From positions 3,596,001-3,660,000 of the forward strand of contig OY725502.1 of the NCBI GenBank assembly GCA_963281255.1: 64,000 bases of DNA, given 5' to 3'. Under the pieces are notes generated by a model that was given only the letters and a program-made list of their open reading frames with translations, had not been told where the DNA came from and ran no database searches. The position numbers and the translations under genes were made by a program. Shown here one piece after another: positions 52,904-64,000 of the stretch (the stretch's first letter is position 1; the number at the start of each line of letters is the position of its first letter). Source of the stretch: Aphrocallistes beatrix (taxonomy: Eukaryota > Porifera > Hexactinellida > Sceptrulophora > Aphrocallistidae).

Positions 52904-55900
52904 CATACTTTTCTATCTTAAAACAATCTAATATATTGGGATATCTCGTTCCCAATTCTTCAGTCAGCGACTTGATGAAAAAGACATCAGCATACGATCT
53001 TCCCGCTTCATGAGTTAGAATATTACCAATTTCATCAGGAATGTTAAGACAGGATCCGGTTTTCAAAATTTCCTTAAACGCATATTGATAGTTGTGTTCT
53101 ATGGCATAATGCATCGCAGTTCTTTTACGTTTATCTTGGAAACACAACAGATGTTCTCCTTCGCAATAAGCCTTATATCCGTGTTTTCCTTGTTGTTCAA
53201 TTTCCACGAGTACGCTATCAAATATCTCATTATTCAACTGAGATTCCAACGGAATGCCCGAAATGGTAGTGGGACAGGGTAGTGATGGTATGATAGTGAG
53301 ATGGAGAGGTGACTGTCCTTTGTTATCTCGAATTTGCAACGCTGTAGGATCTGCAGAAAGTAGAGAGTCTACAGCATCAGGGTATTGCTTTGAAACGGCG
53401 AGATGTAGTGGAGATTTCAATTCACGATCTTGAATACAAGTAATATTAAATCCTTTACTTGCATTATGAAAGATTAGTTGTTCCATAATGAGTTCTCTTT
53501 GGGTGAGATTTTCAATAACAACAGCTAAATGCAGAACTGTGGATCCATGGCTATTCTGAAAATCAAAGGGAGGCTCACATTCTAAAATAAATTTAACTAT
53601 TCCATCATTTGCATTCTTCACAGCAAGGTGAAGTGCAGTGTTACCAACATTGTTCTCAGCAGATAATAACTCAATACATGGACCATGTTGATATATTGCA
53701 TCGACAAATTCCAAACTGTTGCTATTAACCGCGTAATGGAGTGAGGTTTCTTCATTTTCGTCCACCAATAACGTTCCTGGGTTAAACTGTAGAAGAACTT
53801 CCAAAGTGCTGAGTTGTTTCCTTTCAATACAACAATGCAATGCAGTCTTCCTCTCAAAGTTGCAATGATTGATAATCTGCTTGTCCTTGTATAGAGGATT
53901 TGATGTCTCAATTTCACGTATGACTTCAAGAACTTCCTTAATGAAATTGCTTGATTTATTGTCCATTATCATCTGATGTATCAGTGTATTATCATCGGTA
54001 TAAGTGCAGTCTATTTTGGGGTAAAAATAAAGAAGAGAAATTAGTGCTTTTGAAGACTCGTTAGAAATACTTAACAGTAACGAATTCTTGAGACATGAGC
54101 AGATTTGAGTAGATTCTTCTGAGAGAGCTATACCAGCTATACCAGCATAATCATTTGGTGGATGGGATTTGGAATTTGAGTTTGGTTGATATGTATCGAT
54201 GGATTTAAGCAAAAATTCTAAAACATCAATATTTGGATTTCTAACGGCAGATTCCACCATTGAGAGATGATTATCTTTCCCTTCTATGAGAGTAGAATGG
54301 TTTTTCTCTAAAATATATTTGATTGATCGCAAGGTTCCTTTCTGAGCGATGATTTCAGTTATTTCAAATCCATCTTCAAGTTTAGTATCAAACTTGAGTT
54401 TTTCATTCCGAAATGCAGCATCAAGAGGTTCAGGAGAACTACATTCTGCTATTTTTCCTAACAAATCTTTATTAAGTTTTTTTACAATGTTTGGTTTAGA
54501 CTTGTAGACTTGTATCGTTGTTTCTAATTTTGGTAATTCAGAGAGTACCCATACATCAGATTTTGTGTATTCATAGGTGTATCCAACCCAGTATTTAAGA
54601 TGTCCATATTTATATTCGACAATTTCTAGAGAGAATCCTTCTATCATATCACATAGTGTTTCACCATTATCTGTAGAGAATGCAAGTTTGATGCCAACTT
54701 TTGTTAGTTCATCAACAGATTCGAACATTTTGTGCTTGATTGCAAATTGTAGTGGTGGAAGGCCAGTTTTGTTTCGAGAATAAAAATGCGTGAAACTACT
54801 ATCTGATAACTTTGGGATCAAAATTTTTAAAATTTCCGGTTTAATCACAGCATCATGCAAAATTGAATTTCCATCTCCATCAATTGTCTCCAAATAAGGA
54901 TTAATTTCTAGAATCTTCACTAGAGCATCAGGATTATCGAATGTTATACATAGATGCAGTGGAGTGTGACCTTCTGAATCTTGTGAGTTGATGATACTCT
55001 CCCTAGTTGGTAGATGTTCAATTTTCAAGACTGTATCCAGTATGGATTGGAATATTTCTTTGTTTAAGGATAATACTGCGAGATGGAGTGGTGTTTGTTT
55101 TAAGTTATTGGCTAATTTGACAGCTAATGGGAATTCTAATAATCTCGTAACTATCTCATAATTAGATTTCTTTATAGCGAGGTTTAATGGAGTGTTACCA
55201 TCACTATCTTTCATTGAAAAAAGCTTTTGAGAAAATGCTTTATTTTCAAAATCGATGAGCAAATTAATGATCATCAAATTCTCTTCTACATTTTCGATAG
55301 CATGATGTAAAACTGTACTGTTAAACATATCTTGACAATAAATATCTGCATTAGAGTTAAGCAAGAGTTTGGTTATGTTAAAATCTCCGTTATCAACGGA
55401 GAGATGAAGCGGTGTACACTTCTGTTTGTTTGGAGTATTTACTATCTCTTCGTTTTGCTCCATGCCTAAATTTAAGATAGATTCAACTATTTTAAAGTCT
55501 TTTAACAAAATGGATGAATGCAATGGTGTATTTCCATCAGAGTTTTGAATTAGAATATATGGACCAAAGCTCAAGATTGCTTTAATGGTATTTTCTTGCT
55601 TGGTTTGTAATGCTAGGTGGAGTGCAGTCTCTTTCTGTGCATTCTGTGCATCGATAAAACGAATTGTTCCAGAATCTGCAGGGAGTTTCTCAATTTCACT
55701 TATTCGCGTTAGAAAAGATTTTATAAATTCACATGGTTTATGCTGAATAACCATCAAATGTAAAAGTGTGTTTTCACCATCATAAGTATGGTCATATCTA
55801 GCGTTGAACTCGAGTAGCAAATCTAGAGCTTTTATGTTGTTGTTGTTTAAACTTAATCTGAGTGCACTCTTCAAGCAGAGAGCTATTTTGAATTGATCAA

Positions 55901-58900
55901 TAACTTCTTGTGCAGCATCTGATCGAGGAGGTGAAAGGGATTGATTGGAGTTCTGAGGGAGTCTTTCCAAAAGGAATCGCAAAACTGATAAATCTGAATT
56001 AGCAACTGTATATTCTATCAAGGATTGTTCTTTGGTACAGTCAAAAATAATACATTTGTACAAATCAATATATAATGCAATGACTTCTTTGGTAGAATAT
56101 TGTCCAACATATTTGAGAAGTGTGTATCCTCGGCTAAATTTTAGATTTTGATTTATTAGTCCTGAACTCACTGCTGACTTGAAAGGATCAGTTGAGTGAG
56201 ATTGCAATAAAACTTTTAAAAGATCGGTGTTCAACATATTTGGTTCAATTTCTACCATTGAACTTTTACTATTGAAATGTAAAGTTATAAACTTCTCAGG
56301 AGAGATCACAGGGAGGTTAGTAGCAATCCAGTTAATCTTTGAAGACACTGAAGACACAACACGAAAACCGATCCAATACTCACTGGGAAGATCTTTCGAT
56401 GACTTTGGTGTTTTATATAAGATTCGTAGAGGAAGTTGACTGTTTGGACTGCAAAGTAGATAATTATTCTCTCGATCTTGATATGGTAATTGGACAGAAC
56501 TTTCGATCAGAATGAGAGCAGCTGGAAGTTTGTTTAGTTCGATTGCATATTGAAGTGGAGGGAATCCTTCTGAGTTACAAGGATATAAGTGAGATTGAAA
56601 ATCTTCAGGAAAGTGAGTTTTGAATGCCTCAAGCACTGCTTTTAAGTAGTCACACTTTTCTCCAGATACTTTCACTGCATAATGAAGCAGTGTATCTTGT
56701 AATTTGTCGGTAGTTTCCAAGCAATATTTAGATAATGAGAGTAACTTTTCGAGTGCGCACAAATTCTTACTTTCAATACTCAGATGAACAGGTGTCTTGC
56801 CATCTATATCTTGTTTACAAATTATTTTGTCAATCGATGAATCATCTGAAGTTTCGAATTCTTGTTTTATATGTTCAATAATTTTGTCAAAACTTTCTCG
56901 ATTTTGTGAAAAAACTGCCATGTGTAATGGTGTTCGATTATTATTTCCTGGAATTAGTACTATCGAGGGATCAGCTGATAGTAGAATATCAAAAGTATCA
57001 CTCTGCTGTTTCAACACAGCTTGATGAAGAGGTGTGTTATTATTGTGATCTTTAAGCAAAGTTATCTCATGCTTGTCCAGTTTTAGAAATTCTTTTTCAT
57101 GTTTGAGCAACGTTTCGATGATCGTTTTTCTAAAACTGGGATTGTCTGTCATTTGCATGGCTCGATGCAATAGAGTTTCATTCGTCTTTTCATCTCTGAC
57201 ATAAAACTTGACATTTGAATCAAGGAGACTCTTTGTAATAGCTGCGTTTGAGTGAGAAACTGAAAGTTGAACTGGAGTTAACCCTTCGGTATTTCGAGCT
57301 TCCAAATATTTCTCAGGTTCAGAACACGCTTTAATCACTTCGAGTAGAGCTTTCATGAAATTAATACTCTTGTATCTCACAGAATGATGAAGCACTGTAT
57401 CAACTAATTCGTTTTGGATTGAAAGGTCAGGGTTGAATTTGAGCAACACTTTCATGATATCAAATCTATTCTTGGAGATAGCAAGATGTAAAGCAGTCTT
57501 CCCAGCGCGATCTGGAAAATTGATAAAACTAAACTCACCAAATTTAGATTTAATCTTAATTTGCAAGTCTTTTGCAACATTTAAAATTAATTCTGCGTAT
57601 TGAAAATCTTTTCCTGTCATTCTAAGGGTAACATAGTGCAATAATATTCCTTTATAATTGCCGTATAAATATGACAAACATTCTTTATGTCTTAAGAGAG
57701 TCTCTAAAGCAATTGATTTTTCTTTATTTATACTCTTTTCAACAGATGACATTAAGCATTTAGAGATCGCAGCCTGCTGATTTTCATTTTTCTCTTGGAA
57801 ATTTGTGAGAGCTGTCAAAAGTAATTGAAGAGTATCAGTATTAGAGTTAAGAACGGCACATTCAATAAGAGAAGGACCTTTGTCAATAGGTTCGAATACA
57901 GTTATGTTATATATTTCAAGTATATATTCCATTACTTGTGGAGAAGCAAATTCTGCTGAAAATTGAACAAACCTTGAACCATCCACGATTTTACCCGTTA
58001 CTGCTATTTCTTTCTGTCTTATGAGAGATGATAGCGGTTCATGACTTTTACATTTTACTAGCACTTCTAGAAAGGATACATTGTCAAATTTTCTCAAAGG
58101 GGTCAAATTGCTTGACTCATCAAATACGCTTTCATTAAAATTCGGTAGATCTGTATAGACCCAATAAGTATTTCTATTCTCACTGAGTCGAAAAGAATAT
58201 CCAGTATAATATTTTTGATGAACCCGATCCTCCAAGAACTTTAAGTTAAGACCACTTATGTTATCACAAAGTGTTATTTTTCCAGAGGAGTTCTCGAAAG
58301 ATAATGTTGTATCTGGACTCAACAATCTATCAGATTGTAGATTTTTATGTATGATAGCTAGATGTAGAGGGCGAAGGCCTTGTCGATTTGTTTTCGATAG
58401 AAAATCCTGAGTATTCAATTTTCTCTGTTTGATTTGTTGAAGAATGCTTTCAACAACTGTTGGGGATTCCAGATGCTTTACCGCCTCATGAAGTATAGTG
58501 TCTTCGTTAGAATCTGCCAAGTCTAGGCAAGCATGTGCTTGGAGGAGTTTTCCTATGGCATAGTCGTACTTAGAAGCAATGGAGATATGTAATGCAGTTT
58601 TACCATTAATATCCTGGTGACAAATTAACCGTCCATTCGACTGGTGTGTGTCTAAAGTACAAACTTCAGGTTTAACAATGCTATGAAGAATTTGGTCAAA
58701 TATTTCATTAGAAGGTGGAGTTACTACGGTAGAATCTGATGATGTTGGAACTACAGCTAGATGTAACGGCGTTTGTAGGTCATTATCTTCAAGATCTACT
58801 GCAGTAGGATCTGCTCGTAAAATGGAATCTACTTCAGCCGTATACTGAAGCTTCACTGCTGTATGTAGAGCTGATAAGCCCTCAGCATCTTGACACTTGA

Positions 58901-59129
58901 TAAAATTAACTTTTCTGTCTGAATGTTGATGCAAAATTAATTTAACAATAGCCAAACGATTGTTTTTGTTCTCATTTTTGAGGGAATAATGTAGAGTAGT
59001 TTGTTCAAGAGTATCAGTAGCATGTAGATCTGCACCTTTTTCTAATAATGTACTGAAAATACTTTCGTTGCCAAATTCTGCAGCTAAATGTAATGGAGTA
59101 CACCCATCTTGGTTCTTTCCATGAAGTTC
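52904..59129 (-). CDS. Giant ankyrin-TRP gene, middle segment (ankyrins plus three linkers)
   Basis: Open from 59129 to the donor at 52903/52904 (TATG/GTAAGT), about 2,075 codons with no intron. The TAA a few bases past the donor is therefore intronic. Linker cores stand at 58163 (YWVYTDLPNF), 56330 (NWIATNLPVI) and 54551 (VWVLSELPKL). Each is followed by a C-x-x-x-(E/D)-P-(L/F) helix (CKSHEPL, SHSTDPF, CSSPEPL), an I-E-x-A/T-V-x-N segment and a long ankyrin array (TALHLAISKNRFDIMKVLL, TPLHLSVDNGDFNITKLLL). No ATG is needed at the 5' side because the frame continues, one base shifted, into 59084-64000. The segment is cytoplasmic in the model. No catalytic motif is seen. Confidence 0.72.
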
Positions 59130-62100
59130 TTAGGAAAGCTATTTGAGAAAGAGGACTTTAAATGATCAAATATTATTTTTGCGGTTGACTCGGAACCTAA
59201 CTTTGCTACACAATGAAGAATGTTGTTTTTCGATGCGTCTGATAATGTTAATTCAGGCTTGTACTCTAACAGTTTCTTCAGTAACTCATCATGTCCATTT
59301 TCAATGCAGATATGTAATGCTGTTTTACCCTCGTTATTTCGATGGTTTATCATTGAAATTCCTTCAATTAGCTGTTCTGGATTATTTGATTGTAGTTCCC
59401 TAATTTTTTCTAAGATACTTGTCAGAAAAGCCACTGGTCTCTTTTTCCGAATTATCATATGAAGTAGAGTGTCATTCTCTTCATACAAATGATTGAAGCG
59501 TGCACCGTATTGGAGAAGTATATTGAGGATATCAGTATTTTTATTGTCAATACTATATTCAAGCGAGTTCTTGATTATTTGTGCCAAAGAATTTTCATTA
59601 ATTGTTTTGTTTAACTCTTGAACCCCAGGATTGGGATGTTTTTCTAAGAATGATGACACAGTTTTTTTATTCTGTGCTTTGGTAGCGTTTTCAAGTGTCT
59701 TGAACATTTTTGGAGATACCATTTCATCTGGATATTCTGTATATAGATAGTCTGAAATTTCTTCACTTATATTTCCACACAACACTTCCCATTGTTTATC
59801 GGCCTCCTCTTTTGAGAAATCTATCCATTTCTTCTCGATCGCATAGATTAATGGTTCAATACAATGGCATGAACAGATCATTTCTAAAGTTCGCTTTGTC
59901 ACACTAGTTATTGTACTAAGATCAGTACTAATGGCCGTAGACTTGAGATCAGGCAATAGAGATGCAATGTGATAAGTAGTCTTGTCATCAACTATATCAT
60001 AGCAAACAAAATAATCATTGTAATCGGTGAACACATTACCTATCGTTTTAAGTCCTAAAGAAGGTGGTCGAGATACTATTTCGAACTTAATGCCTTTCCC
60101 ATTACAAAGTGTTAATTCTCCATTTGGAAGCTGAATAGCTATGTTAGCTCCATGTTTACAAAGTTTCTCAGCAGCTCTATGATTTTGATTCTTTATTGCG
60201 TGATGTAACGACGACAGACCATTGTTATTTATTGCTCTCAAATATGATTTCATTTCATCCGTATATCTTTCCTTTATAATTACTAATAATTTGTCCAAAC
60301 ATTCCAAATCATTAGCAATTTCAACCGCTTTATGTAAACAAGAATTCCCATCATCATCTGTCAAATGTAGAAGCGGGGAATATTTGAGTATTTCGTTAAG
60401 AGCTTCAATGTTCTCTGTTTCAACAGCTAAAATAATCGCTGTTTTGCTTTGATTATTTTTTAAGTTGATTAGTTCATTTTCATTAGAAGCACTTAATGAT
60501 TTATTTTCTTTTTGGAATGTTTTTAGGATGTTATGGAGTATTGAGTTATTATAATGCATTAATGCTAGATGGAGAATTGTATTACCCTCCAAATCTCTTT
60601 TGTTATAATCGGGATCAGACTGTAGTAGAACAATTAGAGCTTTTAAATTTGAACACGCAATTGCTGAATGGAGTGGTGTATATCCTTTGCGATCTTGATA
60701 GGTAGATAGAGTTTGATTCGGTTCAGGATTATTTGATTCATGTTTGAGTAGATATTTGACCATTTTCTCCGATTTTAAGAAGTCACTGATTAGAACAGCA
60801 TAATGCAGAACTGTCCTACTCTCATCATCAACCGCATAAAGTTTTGAATTATTGCAAAGAAGTAGTTGTACAATTTCAAGATTGGCAATTTCTACAGCAA
60901 TGTGAAGTGGTGTTTGTTTCTTCTTGTTTGTTTTGTTGATAATCTCAGTTATTCCACTGTTTTTGAATGCATTAACAATCTCTTCAGTACAGTTGAAATT
61001 ATCAGAATTTACAGACAAGTGTAGAGCAGTGTTACCAGAAGAATCTTCCTTAATCGGAGAAGGATTGAGCTGTAATATTGTACCGATACAATCTGGATAT
61101 TTGGATGCACATAAATGTAATGGCGTTTCTCCTGAATCTCGTATTTGACAATCCACAAGAAGAGTGTTGTTGATGTATGTTGATTTAGGTTTCTTGTTCT
61201 CTCGATCTTGAATAACAGTCGCTAATATATCGAGGAATTGTTTCCGAGTCTCAGTCACTCTTACATTTTCTAGAATATAATGGAACAATGTATTTCCTTT
61301 AGGATTTTTCATCTCTAAAGATAAGCAGAATTCTGGCTGTAGGAAATATTGAAAGGTTTCTAGTCTCGATAATTTGACACACAATTCTAATGCACAAAAA
61401 TCACATCCTTGTTTTCTACTCAGGATTTTGTCAATTCTTTCCAAGTGATGTTTTTCTACCACTGTATCGCAGAGCACTTTTACTATCTCTATGTTAGGAT
61501 TACGGATAGCTTCATAGAGTATGTTACCATGATTGAGATCCATAAGTTCCTGCGGAGAAAAATATTTTTTAATCAGGAATTGAATCACTGGAAGAGATCC
61601 AAATTGAGCTGCTGGAATAAATAGTGATGACTTCTGACGTTGAAGCGAATATTTTGAAAATTTTACTTGTTCAAGTAGTGTTCGAAGAGGTTGAACTAAC
61701 TGGCAACTTACGATTTCCTGAACTAAATGATCATTCAAATCTTTAGGGACTTTAATTGTTCTATCTGAGGTATATTTTGTAATTTTCAAATCGCTTAATG
61801 GTGATAGAATCCAACTTAAATTGCTCGTAGTAACAAATGGAAAATGATATCCTACATGATAAGAGTGCTGGTATTCGCATATGGTCAGAGGTAGCTCTCC
61901 AATTGTTTCATGAAGTGCTGGCCCATCAACAGTTCTGTAAAATAAATTAACTTTTTCGTTAACCAATGTTTTACAAGCTTCATAATTCTGGTTACAAATT
62001 GCATGATGTAGCGGAGTGAAATAGTTTTTATTAGGTTTTTCTAATAGTTTAGATAAGTTAGTTGAAGATTTTCTGGCATGTTCGAGGATGAGTTTCAGAA

Positions 62101-64000
62101 TGTCCACTGTGCCAGGAGATTTTGAAGCTACATGAAGATAAGTGTTCCCTTCTATATCCTCAGATTCCAATGGTAAATCCAATTTCAAAATCTCTTCAGT
62201 CGCTTCTTTATCATTCTTTTCAATTGAATAATGGAGAACTGTCCTTTGCAGTTTCGTCTCTTCAAAGTTTACGATTTTCTTCGAGTTTTTGTCAGATTTA
62301 ATAGCATTAAGTAGCATGTTAAACGTCATCTTGTCATATGAAATAACAGCATTATGTAGCAAAGATAATCCTTGAGAATCTGTTGCTAACAAATCAGGTT
62401 TGTATTGTAGGAGAATATTAACTATGTCCACTTTGTGGTTAATGGTGGCTAGCATTAGTGGAGTTCTGCCATCTTTGTCTCTAATCTCCAAGAGAGATCT
62501 GTCAGTGAGCAGTTCATAGATTAATTGTTTTAAAACTGACAAATCAATTGGTCCGCAAAGAACAGCTAGATGTAGCAATGAGTGTCCTGTCTCGCTATCA
62601 CACGAAGATAAACCATGTTTTTTACCATATAGTTTAATAATTTCAATTTGGCCACTAATTATTGCACATTGGATCGGTGAATATCCTTCTAAATTTCGTT
62701 GATGCAAAAATTTTAAGTGATCATTTTCTTTTATGATGTACTGGTCTACAAAATCAAGGATACATTGGAATACATCTTCTTTTCCTAATTCTGCGGCAAT
62801 ATGGAGAATGGAATTTCCTTTATGATTAACAGAACAAATAGATGCATGATCCTTAAGCAGAGATTTTACAAACTTAAAATAGTTCGAATGAACAGCTAAC
62901 ATTAGAGCAGTGCAACCATCACTTTTATTCTGTAAGTCAAGCAATTTGGAATAATGTGCATGGTTATGATGCTTTTTGAGAATGTTGATTATACAATCTA
63001 TTACTATAGGATGCTGATGAAGTGTTGCAGCAGTGTGTAGCAGGGAATTTCCTTTAGAGTCTAGCGTCAATAAATGTGTAAAATGAGTAATCTTACCCAG
63101 TAAATCTATTACAATAGAATTACAACTTTTAACACTGTAATGTAGGAGAGTATTCAAATCATTATCTGTGACTTCCCAAATTTTGACTTTAGAAGGTTTG
63201 CTACATTGCGAACATTGATTAGGATCAAGATCGATATTTAGAAGTTTTTCAAGTTTTTTAAGTTCTTCTTCCTCCTGACAGAATTTAATTAAATAATGAA
63301 AGTAGCAATGTTTCCCCTCGTTAAGGTTGGCTGCACCTGCTTCTAATAACTTCTCTGTTGCTAAGTATTGTTTGTTTTTGAGACTTAGCAGTAGAGGTGT
63401 AAGATCCTCAAAATCGCTCGAAGGTAAAGTAACTTTGAGATCAATTAGGTTTTCCTTTTTGTATTTCCTTAAAATGAAATCAAAAATTTCTTCACTGTGA
63501 TAGTTTTTTACCGCAATGTGAAGAATCGACAAACCTTCATCATTAGTCTGTTGGTGGTAGAGCTTGCCTTCATGCTCTTTAGTGAAATAGGTCATTAACA
63601 CTTTTAAAACTTCAATGTTGGAATTTGAAATTGCATTGTTGACATTAATGAACCATTGTTCAAACAGTAACTCATTCTTTCCGTTTTCAAAAATGATTGC
63701 AATTGCACTTGATTGGTGTGAATCAATAGCAAGTTCAAGTGGAGTTAATCCAAACTCATTTTTAGAGGATAGCATAGTACTTAGTGCAGAAGATGTGCAA
63801 TGTTTCATTAAGATTTCTAGATTGTCATTATTTCTCAATTCGATTGCTTTGTGTAATAAATTTTGATGATTGATTGTATTCTCTTCATGAGTTTGGGAAA
63901 TTGTTAACTCTTTGAGAAGTTCACGTAGAACCACTGTATGTCCGTGTTCAACTGCCAAAAATAGTAAATTATCATATTTATCCAGCTGTGTACCCAATAA
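59084..64000 (-). CDS. Giant ankyrin-TRP gene, 5' segment, runs off the window
   Basis: Open from the window edge to TAG 59084-59086, about 1,638 codons. There is no ATG start at the edge, so the gene begins outside. Linker cores lie at 61813 (SWILSPLSDL) and 59974 (TYHIASLLPDL, with Trp replaced by Tyr), followed by CQLVQPL and CHCIEPL helices. A residual copy near 63660 keeps only the NAISNSNIEVLKVLM tail of the module. Ankyrin repeats fill the rest (TPLMLATINHKVDIVNILL, TPLHIAVEIANLEIVQLLL). The similarity to other modules runs past the stop in a different frame: the C-terminus KNFMERTKMGVLHYI is an out-of-frame reading of KNQDGCTPLHLAAEFG. So one base appears to be missing near 59130. Confidence 0.72.
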   Translation of the reverse strand, partial: LLGTQLDKYDNLLFLAVEHGHTVVLRELLKELTISQTHEENTINHQNLLHKAIELRNNDNLEILMKHCTSSALSTMLSSKNEFGLTPLELAIDSHQSSAIAIIFENGKNELLFEQWFINVNNAISNSNIEVLKVLMTYFTKEHEGKLYHQQTNDEGLSILHIAVKNYHSEEIFDFILRKYKKENLIDLKVTLPSSDFEDLTPLLLSLKNKQYLATEKLLEAGAANLNEGKHCYFHYLIKFCQEEEELKKLEKLLNIDLDPNQCSQCSKPSKVKIWEVTDNDLNTLLHYSVKSCNSIVIDLLGKITHFTHLLTLDSKGNSLLHTAATLHQHPIVIDCIINILKKHHNHAHYSKLLDLQNKSDGCTALMLAVHSNYFKFVKSLLKDHASICSVNHKGNSILHIAAELGKEDVFQCILDFVDQYIIKENDHLKFLHQRNLEGYSPIQCAIISGQIEIIKLYGKKHGLSSCDSETGHSLLHLAVLCGPIDLSVLKQLIYELLTDRSLLEIRDKDGRTPLMLATINHKVDIVNILLQYKPDLLATDSQGLSLLHNAVISYDKMTFNMLLNAIKSDKNSKKIVNFEETKLQRTVLHYSIEKNDKEATEEILKLDLPLESEDIEGNTYLHVASKSPGTVDILKLILEHARKSSTNLSKLLEKPNKNYFTPLHHAICNQNYEACKTLVNEKVNLFYRTVDGPALHETIGELPLTICEYQHSYHVGYHFPFVTTSNLSWILSPLSDLKITKYTSDRTIKVPKDLNDHLVQEIVSCQLVQPLRTLLEQVKFSKYSLQRQKSSLFIPAAQFGSLPVIQFLIKKYFSPQELMDLNHGNILYEAIRNPNIEIVKVLCDTVVEKHHLERIDKILSRKQGCDFCALELCVKLSRLETFQYFLQPEFCLSLEMKNPKGNTLFHYILENVRVTETRKQFLDILATVIQDRENKKPKSTYINNTLLVDCQIRDSGETPLHLCASKYPDCIGTILQLNPSPIKEDSSGNTALHLSVNSDNFNCTEEIVNAFKNSGITEIINKTNKKKQTPLHIAVEIANLEIVQLLLCNNSKLYAVDDESRTVLHYAVLISDFLKSEKMVKYLLKHESNNPEPNQTLSTYQDRKGYTPLHSAIACSNLKALIVLLQSDPDYNKRDLEGNTILHLALMHYNNSILHNILKTFQKENKSLSASNENELINLKNNQSKTAIILAVETENIEALNEILKYSPLLHLTDDDGNSCLHKAVEIANDLECLDKLLVIIKERYTDEMKSYLRAINNNGLSSLHHAIKNQNHRAAEKLCKHGANIAIQLPNGELTLCNGKGIKFEIVSRPPSLGLKTIGNVFTDYNDYFVCYDIVDDKTTYHIASLLPDLKSTAISTDLSTITSVTKRTLEMICSCHCIEPLIYAIEKKWIDFSKEEADKQWEVLCGNISEEISDYLYTEYPDEMVSPKMFKTLENATKAQNKKTVSSFLEKHPNPGVQELNKTINENSLAQIIKNSLEYSIDNKNTDILNILLQYGARFNHLYEENDTLLHMIIRKKRPVAFLTSILEKIRELQSNNPEQLIEGISMINHRNNEGKTALHICIENGHDELLKKLLEYKPELTLSDASKNNILHCVAKLGSESTAKIIFDHLKSSFSNSFPKNFMERTKMGVLHYI

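Noticed and set aside
1-64000. CRISPR array, tRNA, rRNA, operon or bacterial features
   Set aside because: I found no spaced direct repeats of CRISPR type, no tRNA-like fold and no rRNA sequence. Introns and TATA/poly(A) signals mark this as eukaryotic DNA.

Overview
The window is animal nuclear DNA. It is AT-rich by eye. Genes have short GT-AG introns with coherent phases, some have TATA boxes, and the spacers are full of short palindromic transposons. Gene content is metazoan: a ciliary CFAP210-type protein, eIF5, DcpS, a selenoprotein thioredoxin glutathione reductase with a SECIS element, TMEM230, a Rieske protein, NHL proteins, an LRR-EGF receptor and TRP-type channels with ankyrin repeats. 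The TRIM-like NHL proteins, orphan membrane proteins and giant ankyrin channels suggest an early-branching invertebrate. A sponge is my first guess, but this is inference from gene style and not from any search.

Layout. 0-2 kb: a five-exon minus-strand gene resembling CARF/ALS2CR8, cut by the window start. 2-7.4 kb: repeats and a broken NHL gene. 7.4-12 kb: an orphan multi-pass membrane protein, TMEM230 and an intact NHL protein. 12.4-16.2 kb: a 1,263-residue TRPA-like channel. 17.4-21.2 kb: eIF5 in four exons. 24-28 kb: DcpS, then thioredoxin glutathione reductase read through a Sec UGA. 29-33 kb: a plus-strand Kelch-cytochrome b561 fusion and a minus-strand LRR-EGF receptor. 34-38.8 kb: CFAP210 in six exons. 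40-42.6 kb: two convergent WH1-domain genes. 43.8-44.7 kb: a two-exon Rieske gene. 45.3-64 kb: one apparent giant minus-strand gene, still open at the window end.

The most striking object is the giant gene. Three very long open stretches (45318-51613, 52904-59129, 59084-64000) appear to be one protein of at least about 5,790 residues. It consists of ankyrin arrays ending in a six-helix TRP-like channel. A non-ankyrin linker module (W-x-x-S-x-L-P-x-L core, then a C-x-x-x-E-P-L segment, then an A-x-x-N-x-N-I segment) recurs seven times. Most copies are about 593-618 codons apart. That spacing holds across the proposed intron 51614-52903 (618 codons after its removal) and across a single-base frame break near 59130. 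A smaller TRP channel at 12.4-16.2 kb is a paralogue of the channel end but lacks the linker.

The genes do not form one pathway. Several are housekeeping (eIF5 in initiation, DcpS in cap clearance, TGR in thiol redox). Others look like surface or sensory components (channels, LRR-EGF receptor, Kelch-b561, orphan membrane protein). Spacers and introns carry related CAGT...ACTG (TA target) MITEs, a family built on GTCCCG/CGGGAC hairpins, and one hAT-like element nested inside a pogo-like one.
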